DNA of 64,000 nt from Sedimentibacter acidaminivorans. Lineage in GTDB: Bacteria > Bacillota > Clostridia > Tissierellales > Sedimentibacteraceae. Position 1 is the stretch's first letter. Each line of letters opens with the position of its first letter. Where the stretch lies: positions 186,001 through 250,000 of the forward strand of contig NZ_JAGGKS010000003.1 in assembly GCF_017873955.1 (NCBI RefSeq). The letters are read 5' to 3'. The notes under the pieces are model-generated. The model had not been told where the DNA came from. It worked only from the letters and a program-made list of their open reading frames with translations, and searched no databases. Below are positions 51,644 through 63,067 of this stretch, piece after piece. A program made the position numbers and the translations under genes.

Positions 51644-53287
51644 TTATTTTTCACTGTATGTATCAGGAAGATCATTTTCAAAAAGAACTACATCATTAAC
51701 TTTTGTAAGCGACTTAAGAATCTCACTTGCTTCATCTAATGAATTAACAATAAATAAATTTTCACTACTATATTTTAATTTTTGAAACCCTTTTACTATT
51801 GGTGCTGTTCTTTTTTCGCCTACCAATATTACAACATCGCAAACTTTTGAAATATATTCACCAAATTTTTCGTTTTCTTCTTCTTCAATTTCTCCAAGCT
51901 CAACCATGCCTGGTGTAACTATTATTTTTCTTCTATCTTTAAATTCATCTAGTACATCAAGTGCTGCTTTAGCTCCATCTGGATTAGAATTAAATGCATC
52001 ATCAATAACTATTACTCCAGTTCCAGGATCAATAAGCTCTAGTCTATGTTTAACACTTTCTATTTTTGATATTCCTGCAGCCATTTGCTCTAATGTCAAT
52101 CCTAAAACTTTAGCTACAGCACAACCAGCAAGTATATTTAAAATATTATGCTTCCCTAGCAACTTAGTTTTACATTCAATTGTACCTAATTCATTAATGC
52201 ACAATGTAAATGTAGAGCCTGTTTCGCTAACCCTTATATCCGTTGCAAAAATATCTGTAATTTCTATATTTTCAATTCCATATAGTATTTTTTCTTTAAA
52301 TGTTTTATCTGCCAGTTTTTTTACATATTCATTGTCATAATTAAATATAGAAGTTCCATCATTAGGAAGTCTTTCTATTAGTTCATATTTCGTTCTCATT
52401 ATGTTGTCAATAGATTTAAATGTTTCTAAATGACATGGTCCGATTGATGTAATCAAACCTATAGTAGGATTTGTAAGCACTGCAACTTCGTCTATATCAC
52501 CTATATGAGTAGCACCTAATTCCGCTATAAATATATCATATTCATCTGACATATCATTGTTAATTACTTTACTTATACCCATAGGAGTATTGTAACTATC
52601 AGGAGTTTTCAAAACTTTATATTTTTCCTCTAAAATTGTTGCTGTTATAAATTTTGTGCTTGTTTTACCATAACTTCCAGTAATACCAACTGAAATAATA
52701 TTATTTAACTCTTTAATCTTTTTAGAAGCGTCAAAGTAAAACTTTTTATTAATCTTATTTTCTATTGGTTTAACTAAATAATTAGCAAACAAAACATAAT
52801 ATCCTAAGAAATAATATAAAATTGATTGTATGCCTGCCCATAAAGGAAAATATAGTATTAAATTTCTTGATACCAAAAGAACAATAAAAACTGTTATAGC
52901 AAAATCAATAACAACTAAAAATAATGTCATAGCATATAGTCGTTTAGCCCTTTGTGTATAAACAATAGGTTTTTTAGATTCATACTTTGTTCTATAGCTA
53001 ATAACAAAAAAAACAATTGTCACAAAACTAATTATAAAAGCAAATACAATTGTTTTATCTTTTATAGCACTAGAAGATAATAAGAATACTACTAACAATA
53101 CTATAGATAAAATTACATATATTTTATCATTTCTTCTATGTAGTCTATCTTTTTGATTTTGCAACCATTCTATATATTTATTACTTTTATAGCTCTCTAA
53201 TTGCATCATATGTATAAAATACTTTATTTTTACTGCACATAATAAAAACCAAAATACAACAAAAGATATTATTATAAAAAGTATCAT
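51644..53287 (-). CDS. murF: Membrane-anchored MurF-type Mur ligase
   Basis: A Mur ligase of 547 residues. The catalytic part starts near residue 195 with the P-loop GITGSYGKTS (201-210), then AELGATHIGDIDEVA, GPCHLETFKS, GKHNILNILAGCAVAK and VIDDAFNSNPDGAKAAL, which match MurF and add D-Ala-D-Ala to the peptide stem. Unlike ordinary MurF (about 450 residues), the first 170 residues hold five hydrophobic segments (about 1-19, 55-74, 78-98, 118-140, 143-168). Placement just upstream of ddl supports the MurF role. Other Mur-ligase functions are possible. Confidence 0.82.
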   Translation of the reverse strand: MILFIIISFVVFWFLLCAVKIKYFIHMMQLESYKSNKYIEWLQNQKDRLHRRNDKIYVILSIVLLVVFLLSSSAIKDKTIVFAFIISFVTIVFFVISYRTKYESKKPIVYTQRAKRLYAMTLFLVVIDFAITVFIVLLVSRNLILYFPLWAGIQSILYYFLGYYVLFANYLVKPIENKINKKFYFDASKKIKELNNIISVGITGSYGKTSTKFITATILEEKYKVLKTPDSYNTPMGISKVINNDMSDEYDIFIAELGATHIGDIDEVAVLTNPTIGLITSIGPCHLETFKSIDNIMRTKYELIERLPNDGTSIFNYDNEYVKKLADKTFKEKILYGIENIEITDIFATDIRVSETGSTFTLCINELGTIECKTKLLGKHNILNILAGCAVAKVLGLTLEQMAAGISKIESVKHRLELIDPGTGVIVIDDAFNSNPDGAKAALDVLDEFKDRRKIIVTPGMVELGEIEEEENEKFGEYISKVCDVVILVGEKRTAPIVKGFQKLKYSSENLFIVNSLDEASEILKSLTKVNDVVLFENDLPDTYSEK

Positions 53288-53302
53288 ATCTTCACTCCCA
53301 AC

Positions 53303-54076
53303 TTATTTATTAAAATCTTCTTTTAAAAATACAAATATTACTGCTTTAAATTGTTCAAAACAATCAATATAAGAAAAATGTCCTGCATCTTTCAACACTA
53401 TTAATCCACTATCTTTAATTTTTTCCTCCATTAATTTACCCATATATAATGGTGTATCTTCATCATTTTCTCCCCAAATTAATAATGTTGATGCCTTTAT
53501 ATTTGTTAATAAATCTGACAAGTTATCATTTATTACTTTTACCATTGTTTGTCTCATTATCCCTTGAGAGGCTTTATAATCATCTGAACCAAACTTTTTA
53601 TAAAAACTTTCAAGTTTACTTTCTTTTGAATCGCCTTTAACAAATATTGTATAAAAAATCTTTAAAAACTTGAAGCTATAAACCTTAAAATAATATTTAA
53701 TTTTTCTTTTAGGAATCAATCCTGCACTATCAATGAGAATAAGTTTTTTAACTATATTATCATATTTAGCTGATAATATAATAGACACTCTACCACCGTG
53801 GGAATGTCCAAATAAAATTAAATCTTTAACATTAATTTTATCAATAAACTTTTTTACAAATTCTGCATAATTATATGAGTCCCAAGGTTCTTTAGGAATA
53901 TCACTTTCTCCAAACCCAGGTAAATCCAAAGCAATTACTCTACATTTATCCTTTAAAATATTAAATATTGGCATCATAGTTTGTATATTTGCACCCCAAC
54001 CATGGAGCAATAACACGGTAGTTCCTGCACCTTCATCTATATAGTTAATACTTAACCCATCAACATTAATAAACAT
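53303..54076 (-). CDS. Alpha/beta hydrolase
   Basis: A 257-residue alpha/beta-hydrolase: LLLHGWGANIQTM forms the oxyanion region, GHSHGGRVS holds the nucleophile (Ser92), D205 (WGENDEDTP) and His233 (GHFSYID) complete the triad. Its substrate is unknown. It is the first gene of the unit with murF (15-bp gap) and ddl, so a role in wall or lipid metabolism is possible but not shown. GGGAG precedes the ATG. A promoter-like TATAAT is near 54190. Confidence 0.85.
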   Translation of the reverse strand: MFINVDGLSINYIDEGAGTTVLLLHGWGANIQTMMPIFNILKDKCRVIALDLPGFGESDIPKEPWDSYNYAEFVKKFIDKINVKDLILFGHSHGGRVSIILSAKYDNIVKKLILIDSAGLIPKRKIKYYFKVYSFKFLKIFYTIFVKGDSKESKLESFYKKFGSDDYKASQGIMRQTMVKVINDNLSDLLTNIKASTLLIWGENDEDTPLYMGKLMEEKIKDSGLIVLKDAGHFSYIDCFEQFKAVIFVFLKEDFNK

Positions 54077-54216
54077 ATACTCCCTCTCTCACAATATATT
54101 CCAATAGTTTTACATTGTTCTTACCATTGTTTTTATATCGTTCTCCAATTGTTACACTACTATTATATGATTTTCAAGCAAAATGATTATACCATATCAA
54201 AGAATAATTCGGCAAG

Positions 54217-54245
54217 AAAAAAAGACTCCCTTTTGGGAAGTCTTT
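54217..54245 (-). terminator. Terminator of hppA
   Basis: On the minus strand AAGACTTCCC and GGGAGTCTT pair, with one bulged base and an AAAA loop, followed by seven T. It lies 16 bp past the hppA stop. Confidence 0.9.
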
Positions 54246-54261
54246 CATATTTATATATTTT

Positions 54262-56289
54262 TTAGAATAATTTTAACAATATTCCACCATGAGCTGCTAT
54301 AGTAGGTCCAAATACAAGAGCTACTATTGTCATAAGTTTAATTAATATATTGATTGAAGGTCCTGAAGTATCTTTGAATGGATCTCCAACTGTATCTCCA
54401 ACTACTGCTGCTTTATGAGCTTCGCTACCTTTTCCACCATGATTACCTGATTCAATGTATTTTTTAGCATTGTCCCAAGCACCACCAGCATTTGACATCA
54501 TGATAGCCAAAAGAACTCCAGTTACTAAACCTCCAGCTAATAATCCACCAAGAGCTTCTGTACCAAGCAAGAAACCTACTATTAATGGAACTATAACTGC
54601 TAAAAGACCTGGAACAATCATTTCTCTTAAAGCTGCTGTAGTACTGATATCAACACATGTTTTATAGTCTGGCTTTTCAGTTCCCTTCATTATACCAGGC
54701 ATTTCTTTAAATTGTCTTCTAACTTCTTCAATCATAGCGAATGCTGCTTTACCAACTGCACTCATAGTGATCGCTGAGAATAAGAATGGTAACATACCAC
54801 CTATGAATAAACCTGCAATAACAGTAGGTTCTGTTAAATTTATTGAAGTAATTCCAACAACTTGAGTGTAAGATGCAAACAATGCAAGAGCTGTTAAAGC
54901 TGCTGAACCTATTGCAAATCCTTTACCAATTGCTGCAGTTGTATTTCCAACTGAGTCAAGTTTATCTGTAATTTCTCTAACTTCATGAGGTAATTCACAC
55001 ATTTCTGCAATACCACCAGCATTATCTGCTATAGGACCATAAGCATCAACTGCTACAGTCATACCAGTAGTTGATAACATACCAACTGCTGCAAGTGCTA
55101 TTCCGTATAATCCTTGAACAGAATCCATAGAACCGCCTGAATATCCGGCTACATAATATGCACCAATAATACCAATAGCTAATACTACTATAGGATAAGC
55201 TGTCGACTGCATACCAACTGATAATCCACTGATAATAGTTGTAGCTGGTCCTGTTTCAGCTTGATCAGCTATATTTTGAACAGGCTTATACTCTGTTGCT
55301 GTATAGTATTCTGTTATTTTAGCTATTATTAAACCTACAGCTAATCCAATTACAATTGAACCAAATGGTCTTGCATCGCCAAGTATAGATTTGCTAAGGA
55401 AAAATGCTGCTATTACAACTATTAATGAACTAACATATGTACCAGCATCCAATGCTTTTTGTGGGTTTCCACCTTCTTTTCCTCTAACAAATAGAGTTCC
55501 GATGATAGAAGCAAGAATACCAATTGCTGCTAATAAAAGTGCAAATAAAACACCTCTTCCACTTTCAGGGAATGCAATTAATCCAAGTGTTATTGCTGAA
55601 ACTATTGAACCAACATATGATTCAAATAAGTCAGCTCCCATACCTGCAACGTCACCAACATTATCTCCAACATTATCTGCTATAACAGCTGGGTTTCTTG
55701 GGTCATCTTCTGGAATACCTGCTTCAACTTTACCAACCAAGTCTGCTCCAACATCGGCTGCTTTTGTATATATACCACCACCAACACGAGCAAATAATGC
55801 TATTGATGAAGCTCCTAAACTAAAACCAGTTAAGTAACTAGCATTACCAAATACCAACCATAATGATCCAACTCCTAATAAACCCAAACCAACAACAACC
55901 ATTCCCATAACTGCTCCACCTGAGAATGCTATTTCTAAAGCTTTATTCATGCCTGAAGTTCTTGCTGCGTTTGCAGTTCTAACATTTGCCTTTGTAGCAA
56001 CTGTCATACCAAAAAATCCAGCTAAAGTAGAAAAAATAGCTCCAACTGCAAATGAAATTGCTGTTTGCCAATTGATTCCAAAACCTAATACAAAAAATAA
56101 TACCGCTGCAAATATTGCTACTGACTTATATTCTCTAGTAAGAAAAGCCATTGCACCTTCATGAATAAATGAAGATATTTCCTTCATTCTATCCGTTCCA
56201 GCATCAACCTTATTTATGCTCATAGCTTTGTAATAAGCATACAATAACGCCACAACCCCTACTATCGGGGCTATTATTAGTGTTCCCAT
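54262..56289 (-). CDS. hppA: Membrane-bound K+-dependent pyrophosphatase
   Basis: A 675-residue ion-pumping pyrophosphatase with about sixteen membrane helices. The catalytic [19 protein letters not shown] and [20 protein letters not shown] motifs are intact. The K+-dependence position reads [10 protein letters not shown], with alanine where K+-independent enzymes have lysine, so it should need K+. Such enzymes pump Na+ or H+; the sequence I can read does not decide. GGAGG stands ten bases before the ATG, and a strong terminator follows. It recovers energy from pyrophosphate in an organism that also has a V-type ATPase. Confidence 0.94.
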   Translation of the reverse strand: MGTLIIAPIVGVVALLYAYYKAMSINKVDAGTDRMKEISSFIHEGAMAFLTREYKSVAIFAAVLFFVLGFGINWQTAISFAVGAIFSTLAGFFGMTVATKANVRTANAARTSGMNKALEIAFSGGAVMGMVVVGLGLLGVGSLWLVFGNASYLTGFSLGASSIALFARVGGGIYTKAADVGADLVGKVEAGIPEDDPRNPAVIADNVGDNVGDVAGMGADLFESYVGSIVSAITLGLIAFPESGRGVLFALLLAAIGILASIIGTLFVRGKEGGNPQKALDAGTYVSSLIVVIAAFFLSKSILGDARPFGSIVIGLAVGLIIAKITEYYTATEYKPVQNIADQAETGPATTIISGLSVGMQSTAYPIVVLAIGIIGAYYVAGYSGGSMDSVQGLYGIALAAVGMLSTTGMTVAVDAYGPIADNAGGIAEMCELPHEVREITDKLDSVGNTTAAIGKGFAIGSAALTALALFASYTQVVGITSINLTEPTVIAGLFIGGMLPFLFSAITMSAVGKAAFAMIEEVRRQFKEMPGIMKGTEKPDYKTCVDISTTAALREMIVPGLLAVIVPLIVGFLLGTEALGGLLAGGLVTGVLLAIMMSNAGGAWDNAKKYIESGNHGGKGSEAHKAAVVGDTVGDPFKDTSGPSINILIKLMTIVALVFGPTIAAHGGILLKLF

Positions 56290-56398
56290 TTAATTATTCC
56301 TCCATTGTTAATTTAATTAATTTTTACACAACAATAAATTCCAAAATTCAACTGAATTATCAGCATCTTTAGAATTTATTGCATAATATACAACATTA

Positions 56399-56629
56399 TT
56401 ATTGAATAACTATCAATGCTAATGAAGCAACCACAAATATAATTGCTGAGATAGTTGTTAACTTTTCAAGCTTACCTTCATAACTTCTACCTTTATTCTT
56501 GCCCCATATTGACTCAGCACCACCTGCTATTTCACCAGACATACCTGCTGACTTTCCTGATTGAAGTAGTATACTTGCAATAAGAATTAAACTTGCAATT
56601 ATTAAAAATATTCTAACTATTAATTCCAC
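56399..56629 (-). CDS. secG: Preprotein translocase subunit SecG
   Basis: A 76-residue protein with two membrane segments (about 4-22 and 58-75) separated by a loop with SGKSAGMSGEIAGGAESIWGK and KGRSYEGKLEKLT, the SecG signature. It assists protein export through SecYE. The start is a GTG (56627-56629), ten bases after GGAGG. It follows the glycolytic operon, downstream of eno, a position also seen in other Firmicutes, but is separated from eno by a hairpin. Confidence 0.88.
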   Translation of the reverse strand: MELIVRIFLIIASLILIASILLQSGKSAGMSGEIAGGAESIWGKNKGRSYEGKLEKLTTISAIIFVVASLALIVIQ

Positions 56630-56768
56630 TATTCACACACCTCCCATGAGCTATTTTCTCTGCATAACGTTAAGATTATAACACTAAAGAATTACAAAAT
56701 CAATAAAAATTTAATAAACAATTACCTATTTATTAATTTAATAATATATAAGGCATAAATAAATTGAT

Positions 56769-56789
56769 AGCGATAGCATAACTATCGCT
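56769..56789. terminator. Hairpin after eno
   Basis: AGCGATAG and CTATCGCT form an 8-bp stem with a 5-base loop, 13 bp past the eno stop. The minus-strand tail ATCAATTTATTTATG is a fair U-run. Confidence 0.6.
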
Positions 56790-56801
56790 TTATTTTTTAA
56801 A

Positions 56802-58109
<1,308 letters not shown>

Positions 58110-58116
58110 TTAGTAT

Positions 58117-59658
58117 TTATTTTTTATTTTTTCTTACAATTAAGCTTTCACCTGTCATTTCCACTGGTTTTTCAAGCTCTAAAAGCTCAAGCATTGTTGG
58201 TGCGATATCTCCTAAAATTCCTTCCCTAAGTTCTATTTTATTAGTATTTTGAACCACTATAAAAGGTACCTTATTTGTAGAATGAGCTGTCATTTTATTA
58301 AGTTTAGTATGATCTAACATTTCTTCAGCATTACCATGATCTGCTGTTATTAATGCTGTTCCTCCAATTCTAATTATGTAATTCACTACTTCACCAAGAC
58401 ATTTATCTACTGTTTCTACAGCTTTTATTGCTGCATCCATATCTCCTGTATGCCCAACCATATCAGCATTTGCAAAGTTAATAATCATAACATTGTATAT
58501 ATCCTTTTCCATTTCTTCTAAAATCATGGATTTAAGCTCATACGCGCTCATTTCTGGTTTTAAATCATAAGTTGCAACAGATGGTGATGGTATAAGAATT
58601 CTAACTTCATTTTTCAATGGTTCTTCTAACTCTCCGTTAAAAAAGTAAGTTACATGTGCATATTTTTCTGTTTCAGCAGCTCTTAGTTGTTTGAACCCAT
58701 TTTCACTCAAATATTCACCTAAAGTGTTCTTAACCAAATGAGTTTTAAATGCTATCTCAACATTTTCTATAGTTTTGTCATATTGAGTCATACATACAAA
58801 TTTTAAATTTATTTTTTTTCTATCAAAATTATTAAAATCATCATCTACAAAAGCTCTTGTTAACTGCCTTGCCCTATCGGGCCTAAAATTATAAAATATA
58901 ATTGAATCATTTTCATTTACTGTTCCTAATTTACCATTTTCATCTTTTATTATCAATGGCTTAATAAATTCATCAGTAACATTCTCTAAATAAGAATCTC
59001 GTATAGATTCAACTGCATTATCAAAAATTTCACCTTTTCCATTTACCATAGCATCATATGCATGTTTAGTTCTATCCCAATGCTGATTTCTATCCATTGC
59101 ATAATATCTTCCGATGATTGTAGAAATACGACCTATACCTATTTCATTAATTTTTTTCTCGAGTTCTTTTATATAACTTATACTACTAGCAGGTCCAACG
59201 TCACGTCCATCAGTAAAACAATGTATTTGTAATTTTCTTATTCCTTTATCTTTTGCAAGTTTAATTAAACTATACAAATGAGAATTATGGCTATGCACTC
59301 CACCATCTGATAATAGTCCCATAAGATGCAATGTGGAATCATTTTGTTTTACATTATTAATCGCATTGTTAAATTCTTCTATATTTTGAAATTCATTATC
59401 TTCAATTGATTTTGTTATCCTCGTGAAATCCTGATAAACTATTCTACCTGCACCAATATTTAAATGTCCAACCTCTGAATTTCCCATTTGGCCTTTTGGC
59501 AGACCAACCTCATATCCACTAGCAGTTAATGTTGTATTAGGATATTTTTTCATAAGCAAATCAAAGTTAGGTGTTTTAGCTTTAGTTATTGCGTTTCCAG
59601 GATAATCAGGACCTACACCCCAACCATCAAGAATTATCAATGCTGTTAATTTTCTCAT
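58117..59658 (-). CDS. gpmI: 2,3-bisphosphoglycerate-independent phosphoglycerate mutase
   Basis: This Mn-dependent mutase interconverts 3- and 2-phosphoglycerate. The 513 residues begin MRKLTALIILDGWG and include GQMGNSEVGHLNIGAG (with the catalytic serine), HCFTDGRDVGP, GRYYAMDRNQHWDRT and TADHGNAEEM, and AHSTNKVPF. It overlaps tpiA by four bases (ATGA), so it is translationally coupled. It is the only mutase in this glycolytic operon. Confidence 0.97.
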   Translation of the reverse strand: MRKLTALIILDGWGVGPDYPGNAITKAKTPNFDLLMKKYPNTTLTASGYEVGLPKGQMGNSEVGHLNIGAGRIVYQDFTRITKSIEDNEFQNIEEFNNAINNVKQNDSTLHLMGLLSDGGVHSHNSHLYSLIKLAKDKGIRKLQIHCFTDGRDVGPASSISYIKELEKKINEIGIGRISTIIGRYYAMDRNQHWDRTKHAYDAMVNGKGEIFDNAVESIRDSYLENVTDEFIKPLIIKDENGKLGTVNENDSIIFYNFRPDRARQLTRAFVDDDFNNFDRKKINLKFVCMTQYDKTIENVEIAFKTHLVKNTLGEYLSENGFKQLRAAETEKYAHVTYFFNGELEEPLKNEVRILIPSPSVATYDLKPEMSAYELKSMILEEMEKDIYNVMIINFANADMVGHTGDMDAAIKAVETVDKCLGEVVNYIIRIGGTALITADHGNAEEMLDHTKLNKMTAHSTNKVPFIVVQNTNKIELREGILGDIAPTMLELLELEKPVEMTGESLIVRKNKK

Positions 59659-60443
59659 AATATCTCCTTGTTGACTTTTTCATATTGTTGATTAAAATTA
59701 ATTATTCTAATAAATTCTTCAGCACTTAGACTTGCTCCCCCTACTAAAGCACCATCAATATCAGTTTGGTTCATTAATTCTGATGCATTTTCACCCTTTA
59801 CACTACCTCCATATAACACTATAACTTGCTTAGCAAGTTCTTCATTATATAATTCCTTAAATACATTTCTTATGAAACTTGACATTTCATTAGCTTCTTC
59901 ACTTGTTGCAGTTTTACCTGTACCAATTGCCCAAATTGGTTCATAAGCAATTACAACTTTAACTGCATCTTCAGCCTTTATATCTTTAAATGCATTAATA
60001 ATCTGATTTTCAACGGTTATTTTTTCTATTTTTCTTTCTCTTTGCTCTAACGTTTCACCTATGCACAATATTGGTTTAATTGCAAAATTTATTGATGATT
60101 TCAACTTTTTATTTACCGATTCATCAGTTTCATTAAAATATTGTCTTCTTTCAGAATGTCCAACTATAACATATTCAACACCAATTTCTTTTAACATAAG
60201 TGGAGAAATTTCACCAGTGTATGCTCCTTTTTCATCATAATGCATATTTTGTGCTCCAAGTTTTATATTAGAACTATTTAACAACTTTCTAATTGAATAT
60301 AGTGCTGTAAATGGTACACATACTAAAACTTCAACATTGTTATTAAAATCATTAGATAATTGTATCAAGTTATTTACAAGTGATATACTCTCATGAATAT
60401 TATTATTCATTTTCCAGTTTCCAGCTATCAATGGTATTCTCAT
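59655..60443 (-). CDS. tpiA: Triosephosphate isomerase
   Basis: TpiA interconverts dihydroxyacetone phosphate and glyceraldehyde 3-phosphate. The 262 residues begin MRIPLIAGNWKMNN and contain VIVGHSERRQYF (catalytic His), AYEPIWAIGTGKTAT (catalytic Glu) and LYGGSVKGENA. AAGGAG precedes the ATG, and the pgk stop is ten bases upstream. Confidence 0.97.
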   Translation of the reverse strand: MRIPLIAGNWKMNNNIHESISLVNNLIQLSNDFNNNVEVLVCVPFTALYSIRKLLNSSNIKLGAQNMHYDEKGAYTGEISPLMLKEIGVEYVIVGHSERRQYFNETDESVNKKLKSSINFAIKPILCIGETLEQRERKIEKITVENQIINAFKDIKAEDAVKVVIAYEPIWAIGTGKTATSEEANEMSSFIRNVFKELYNEELAKQVIVLYGGSVKGENASELMNQTDIDGALVGGASLSAEEFIRIINFNQQYEKVNKEIL

Positions 60444-60453
60444 TTTGTCTCCT

Positions 60454-61647
60454 TTACTTATTATCTACTGCATCTATTCCTGGCAATACCTTTCCTTCTA
60501 AAAATTCAAGTGATGCTCCGCCACCAGTTGATATATGCGTTATTTTATCTGCTAAACCCACTTTTTCTACAGCAGCAGCACTATCACCTCCACCAACTAT
60601 TGAAATAGCTTCCTTATTATTAGCAATAAATTCAGCAATAGAATTTGTTCCTTTTGCAAAGTTATCCATTTCAAAAACTCCTAAAGGCCCATTCCATATA
60701 ATCGTTTTAGATATACTAATTACTTCACAGAATTTTTCTATTGTTTTTTCTCCTATATCAAGTCCCATAAAGTCGTCTGGAATACTATCACTATCAACAG
60801 TATAAAATTCTGTATCATTTTTAAATTCTTTAGCAACTACTACATCTATTGGCAAATATAAATTAATGTTTTTATCTTTTGATTTTTGAATTATACCTTT
60901 TGCAAGGTCAATTTTATCTTCTTCTAAAAGTGATTTTCCCACATTGTAGCCTTGTGCTTTAAGGAATGTATACATCATACCTCCACCAATAATAATATTA
61001 TCTGCAATATTTAAAAAATTCTCAATTACAGCAATTTTATCAGCAACCTTTGCACCACCTAATATAGCTGTAAGTGGTCTTTTAGGATTTTCTAAAGCAT
61101 TTCCCATAACAGCTATTTCTTTTTCAACTAAAAATCCAACAGCAGATGGCAAGTATTTACATACACCTGCATTAGAAGAATGAGCCCTATGAGCTGTTCC
61201 AAATGCATCATTTACATATATATCAGCAAGTCCAGCCAAATCTTTAGATAGAGCATCGCCATTTTTTGTTTCTTCTTTTCTATATCTTGTATTTTGAAGT
61301 ATCATTACTTCACCAGATTGTAATTTTAATGCATCAGCTTTTACCTTGTCATCAACCACTATATCACAATCTTCAAATATTATTTTTTTGTCTAATAATT
61401 TTTCTAACCTTTTAGCAACTGGCAAAAGAGAATATTCTTTTTTTGGTTCTCCATCAGGTCTACCTAGATGGGACATAAGAATTAAGGATGCTCCATTATT
61501 TAATAAATATTTAATTGTTGGTAAAGAACTAGTTATTCTTATATCATCAGTTATATTTCCTGATTTGTCAAGTGGTACGTTAAAATCACACCTAACAAGT
61601 ACTTTTTTATTTTTTACGTCTATATCTTTTAAAGTTTTCTTATTCAT
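60454..61647 (-). CDS. pgk: Phosphoglycerate kinase
   Basis: Pgk transfers phosphate from 1,3-bisphosphoglycerate to ADP. The 397 residues include VLVRCDFNVPLD, SHLGRPDGEPK, the ADP-site GGAKVADKIAV and GGGDSAAAV with STGGGASLEFLEG. ATG 61645-61647 (MNKKTLKDI) is five bases after GGAGG and is preferred over the in-frame ATG at 61657-61659. It lies between gap (114 bp) and tpiA. Confidence 0.97.
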   Translation of the reverse strand: MNKKTLKDIDVKNKKVLVRCDFNVPLDKSGNITDDIRITSSLPTIKYLLNNGASLILMSHLGRPDGEPKKEYSLLPVAKRLEKLLDKKIIFEDCDIVVDDKVKADALKLQSGEVMILQNTRYRKEETKNGDALSKDLAGLADIYVNDAFGTAHRAHSSNAGVCKYLPSAVGFLVEKEIAVMGNALENPKRPLTAILGGAKVADKIAVIENFLNIADNIIIGGGMMYTFLKAQGYNVGKSLLEEDKIDLAKGIIQKSKDKNINLYLPIDVVVAKEFKNDTEFYTVDSDSIPDDFMGLDIGEKTIEKFCEVISISKTIIWNGPLGVFEMDNFAKGTNSIAEFIANNKEAISIVGGGDSAAAVEKVGLADKITHISTGGGASLEFLEGKVLPGIDAVDNK

Positions 61648-61761
61648 ATAAACCTCCATAAATACTACTAAAGTAATAGAAGAGCAATAGACTTACTGTA
61701 AAATAGCAATTGCAAAATCAATTATTATTCTAAAGCCAATCAATTGCTCAACAATTTTTCA

Positions 61762-62769
61762 TTATTTCATTGTAGACCAGTATTTTGCTAATCTTACTAA
61801 TTGAGCTGTGAACGACATTTCATTATCATACCAAGCAATTAGCTTAACCATTTGTTTACCATCAACATCTAGAATATTAGTAGACAATGCATCAAATGTA
61901 CAACCATATGTTGTGCCAATAACATCCGATGACACAATTGGGTCTTCAGTGTATCTCAATGTTTCATTTGAAGCTTCTTTTATTGCTTTATTTATTTCTT
62001 CTACAGTAACATTATTCCCAAGTTCAACAACTAAATCAACTACAGACCCAGTAATTGTAGGAACACGAAGTGCCATACCATCTAATTTACCTTTTAACTT
62101 TGGAAGTACTATACCAACTGCTGCTGCTGCACCTGTTGAAGCTGGTACAATATTTGCTGCTGCTGAGCGGCCCCTTCTAGAATTTATACCTTTTTTATGG
62201 GAATTATCTAAAATATTTTGATCATTTGTATATGCATGTACTGTTGTCATCAAACCTTTAACTATTCCAAATTTATCATCTATAGCTTTAGCTAATGGTG
62301 CTAGACAATTTGTAGTACATGATGCTGCTGAAACAACTGTTTCACTGCCATCAAGAATATCATGATTAACATTGTAAACTACTGTTTTTAAGTCACCTTT
62401 TCCAGGTGCTGATAATAATACCTTTTTAGCTCCCGCCTGAATGTGTTTTTCTGCTTTTTCTCTATCATTAAATTTTCCAGTACAATCGATAACTAAATCA
62501 ATGTTCAATTCTTTCCAATTGCAATTTTCTGGTTCTTTAACTCTTGATGTAAGTATTTTTTTACCATCTACATACAATACATCACCTTCATGTGAAATCT
62601 TATCTATCATAAAATTACCTTGTGAAGTATCATATTTTAGTAAATATGCCAATGTCTCAGCATCAGAATTTGTGTTAATAGCAACAACATCAAAATCTTT
62701 ATCCTGAATCATTAACCTCAATGCTAATCTTCCAATTCTTCCAAAACCATTAATAGCTACTCTAACCAT
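61762..62769 (-). CDS. gap: Glyceraldehyde-3-phosphate dehydrogenase
   Basis: The NAD-dependent dehydrogenase of glycolysis. The 335 residues begin MVRVAINGFGRIGRLALRL and include INTNSDAETLAYLLKYDTSQG, the active-site SAASCTTNCLAPLAK, TVHAYTNDQNILD and AWYDNEMS. ATG 62767-62769, six bases after GGAGG, is preferred over an in-frame start at 62814. Upstream lies a 98-bp tandem repeat and then cggR, matching the regulated gap operon of Firmicutes. Confidence 0.97.
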   Translation of the reverse strand: MVRVAINGFGRIGRLALRLMIQDKDFDVVAINTNSDAETLAYLLKYDTSQGNFMIDKISHEGDVLYVDGKKILTSRVKEPENCNWKELNIDLVIDCTGKFNDREKAEKHIQAGAKKVLLSAPGKGDLKTVVYNVNHDILDGSETVVSAASCTTNCLAPLAKAIDDKFGIVKGLMTTVHAYTNDQNILDNSHKKGINSRRGRSAAANIVPASTGAAAAVGIVLPKLKGKLDGMALRVPTITGSVVDLVVELGNNVTVEEINKAIKEASNETLRYTEDPIVSSDVIGTTYGCTFDALSTNILDVDGKQMVKLIAWYDNEMSFTAQLVRLAKYWSTMK

Positions 62770-62796
62770 TGTTAGCCTCCTAAAATATTTATATTT

Positions 62797-63001
62797 TATT
62801 ATATCATCAAGCAAGCCAGATAGCGGCTTGCATCACAACGATTCAATAAATACATCAAAGCAAAGACGTATGTCTTTGTTTCATTAATTGTATTTATTAT
62901 ATCATCAAGCAAGCCAGATAACGGCTTGCATCACTACGATTCAATAAATTCATCAAGACAAAGACGAATGTCTTTGTTTCATTGATTGTATTTATTATAT
63001 C
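62797..63001. repeat. 98-bp tandem duplication in the cggR-gap interval
   Basis: A unit beginning TATTATATCATC at 62797 recurs at 62895 and, as a fragment, at 62993; the first two copies differ at only a handful of positions. On the minus strand each carries two hairpins (CAAAGAC/GTCTTTG and GCAAGCC/GGCTTGC) and an extended -10-like TGATATAAT. Confidence 0.9.
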
Positions 63002-63041
63002 ATAATATTTATAATATATTACTAGCATACTCTTAGTTACT

Positions 63042-63060
63042 GTGAACATGAAATGTTCAC
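63042..63060 (-). promoter_or_regulatory. Palindrome after cggR
   Basis: GTGAACAT and ATGTTCAC form a perfect 8-bp inverted repeat with a 3-base centre, eight bases past the cggR stop. It lacks a U-run, so operator or processing site are both possible. Confidence 0.5.
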
Positions 63061-63067
63061 CAAGCAT

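Noticed and set aside
62797-63001. CRISPR array
   Set aside because: The repeats are 98 bp and directly tandem with no spacers, so they are a duplication.
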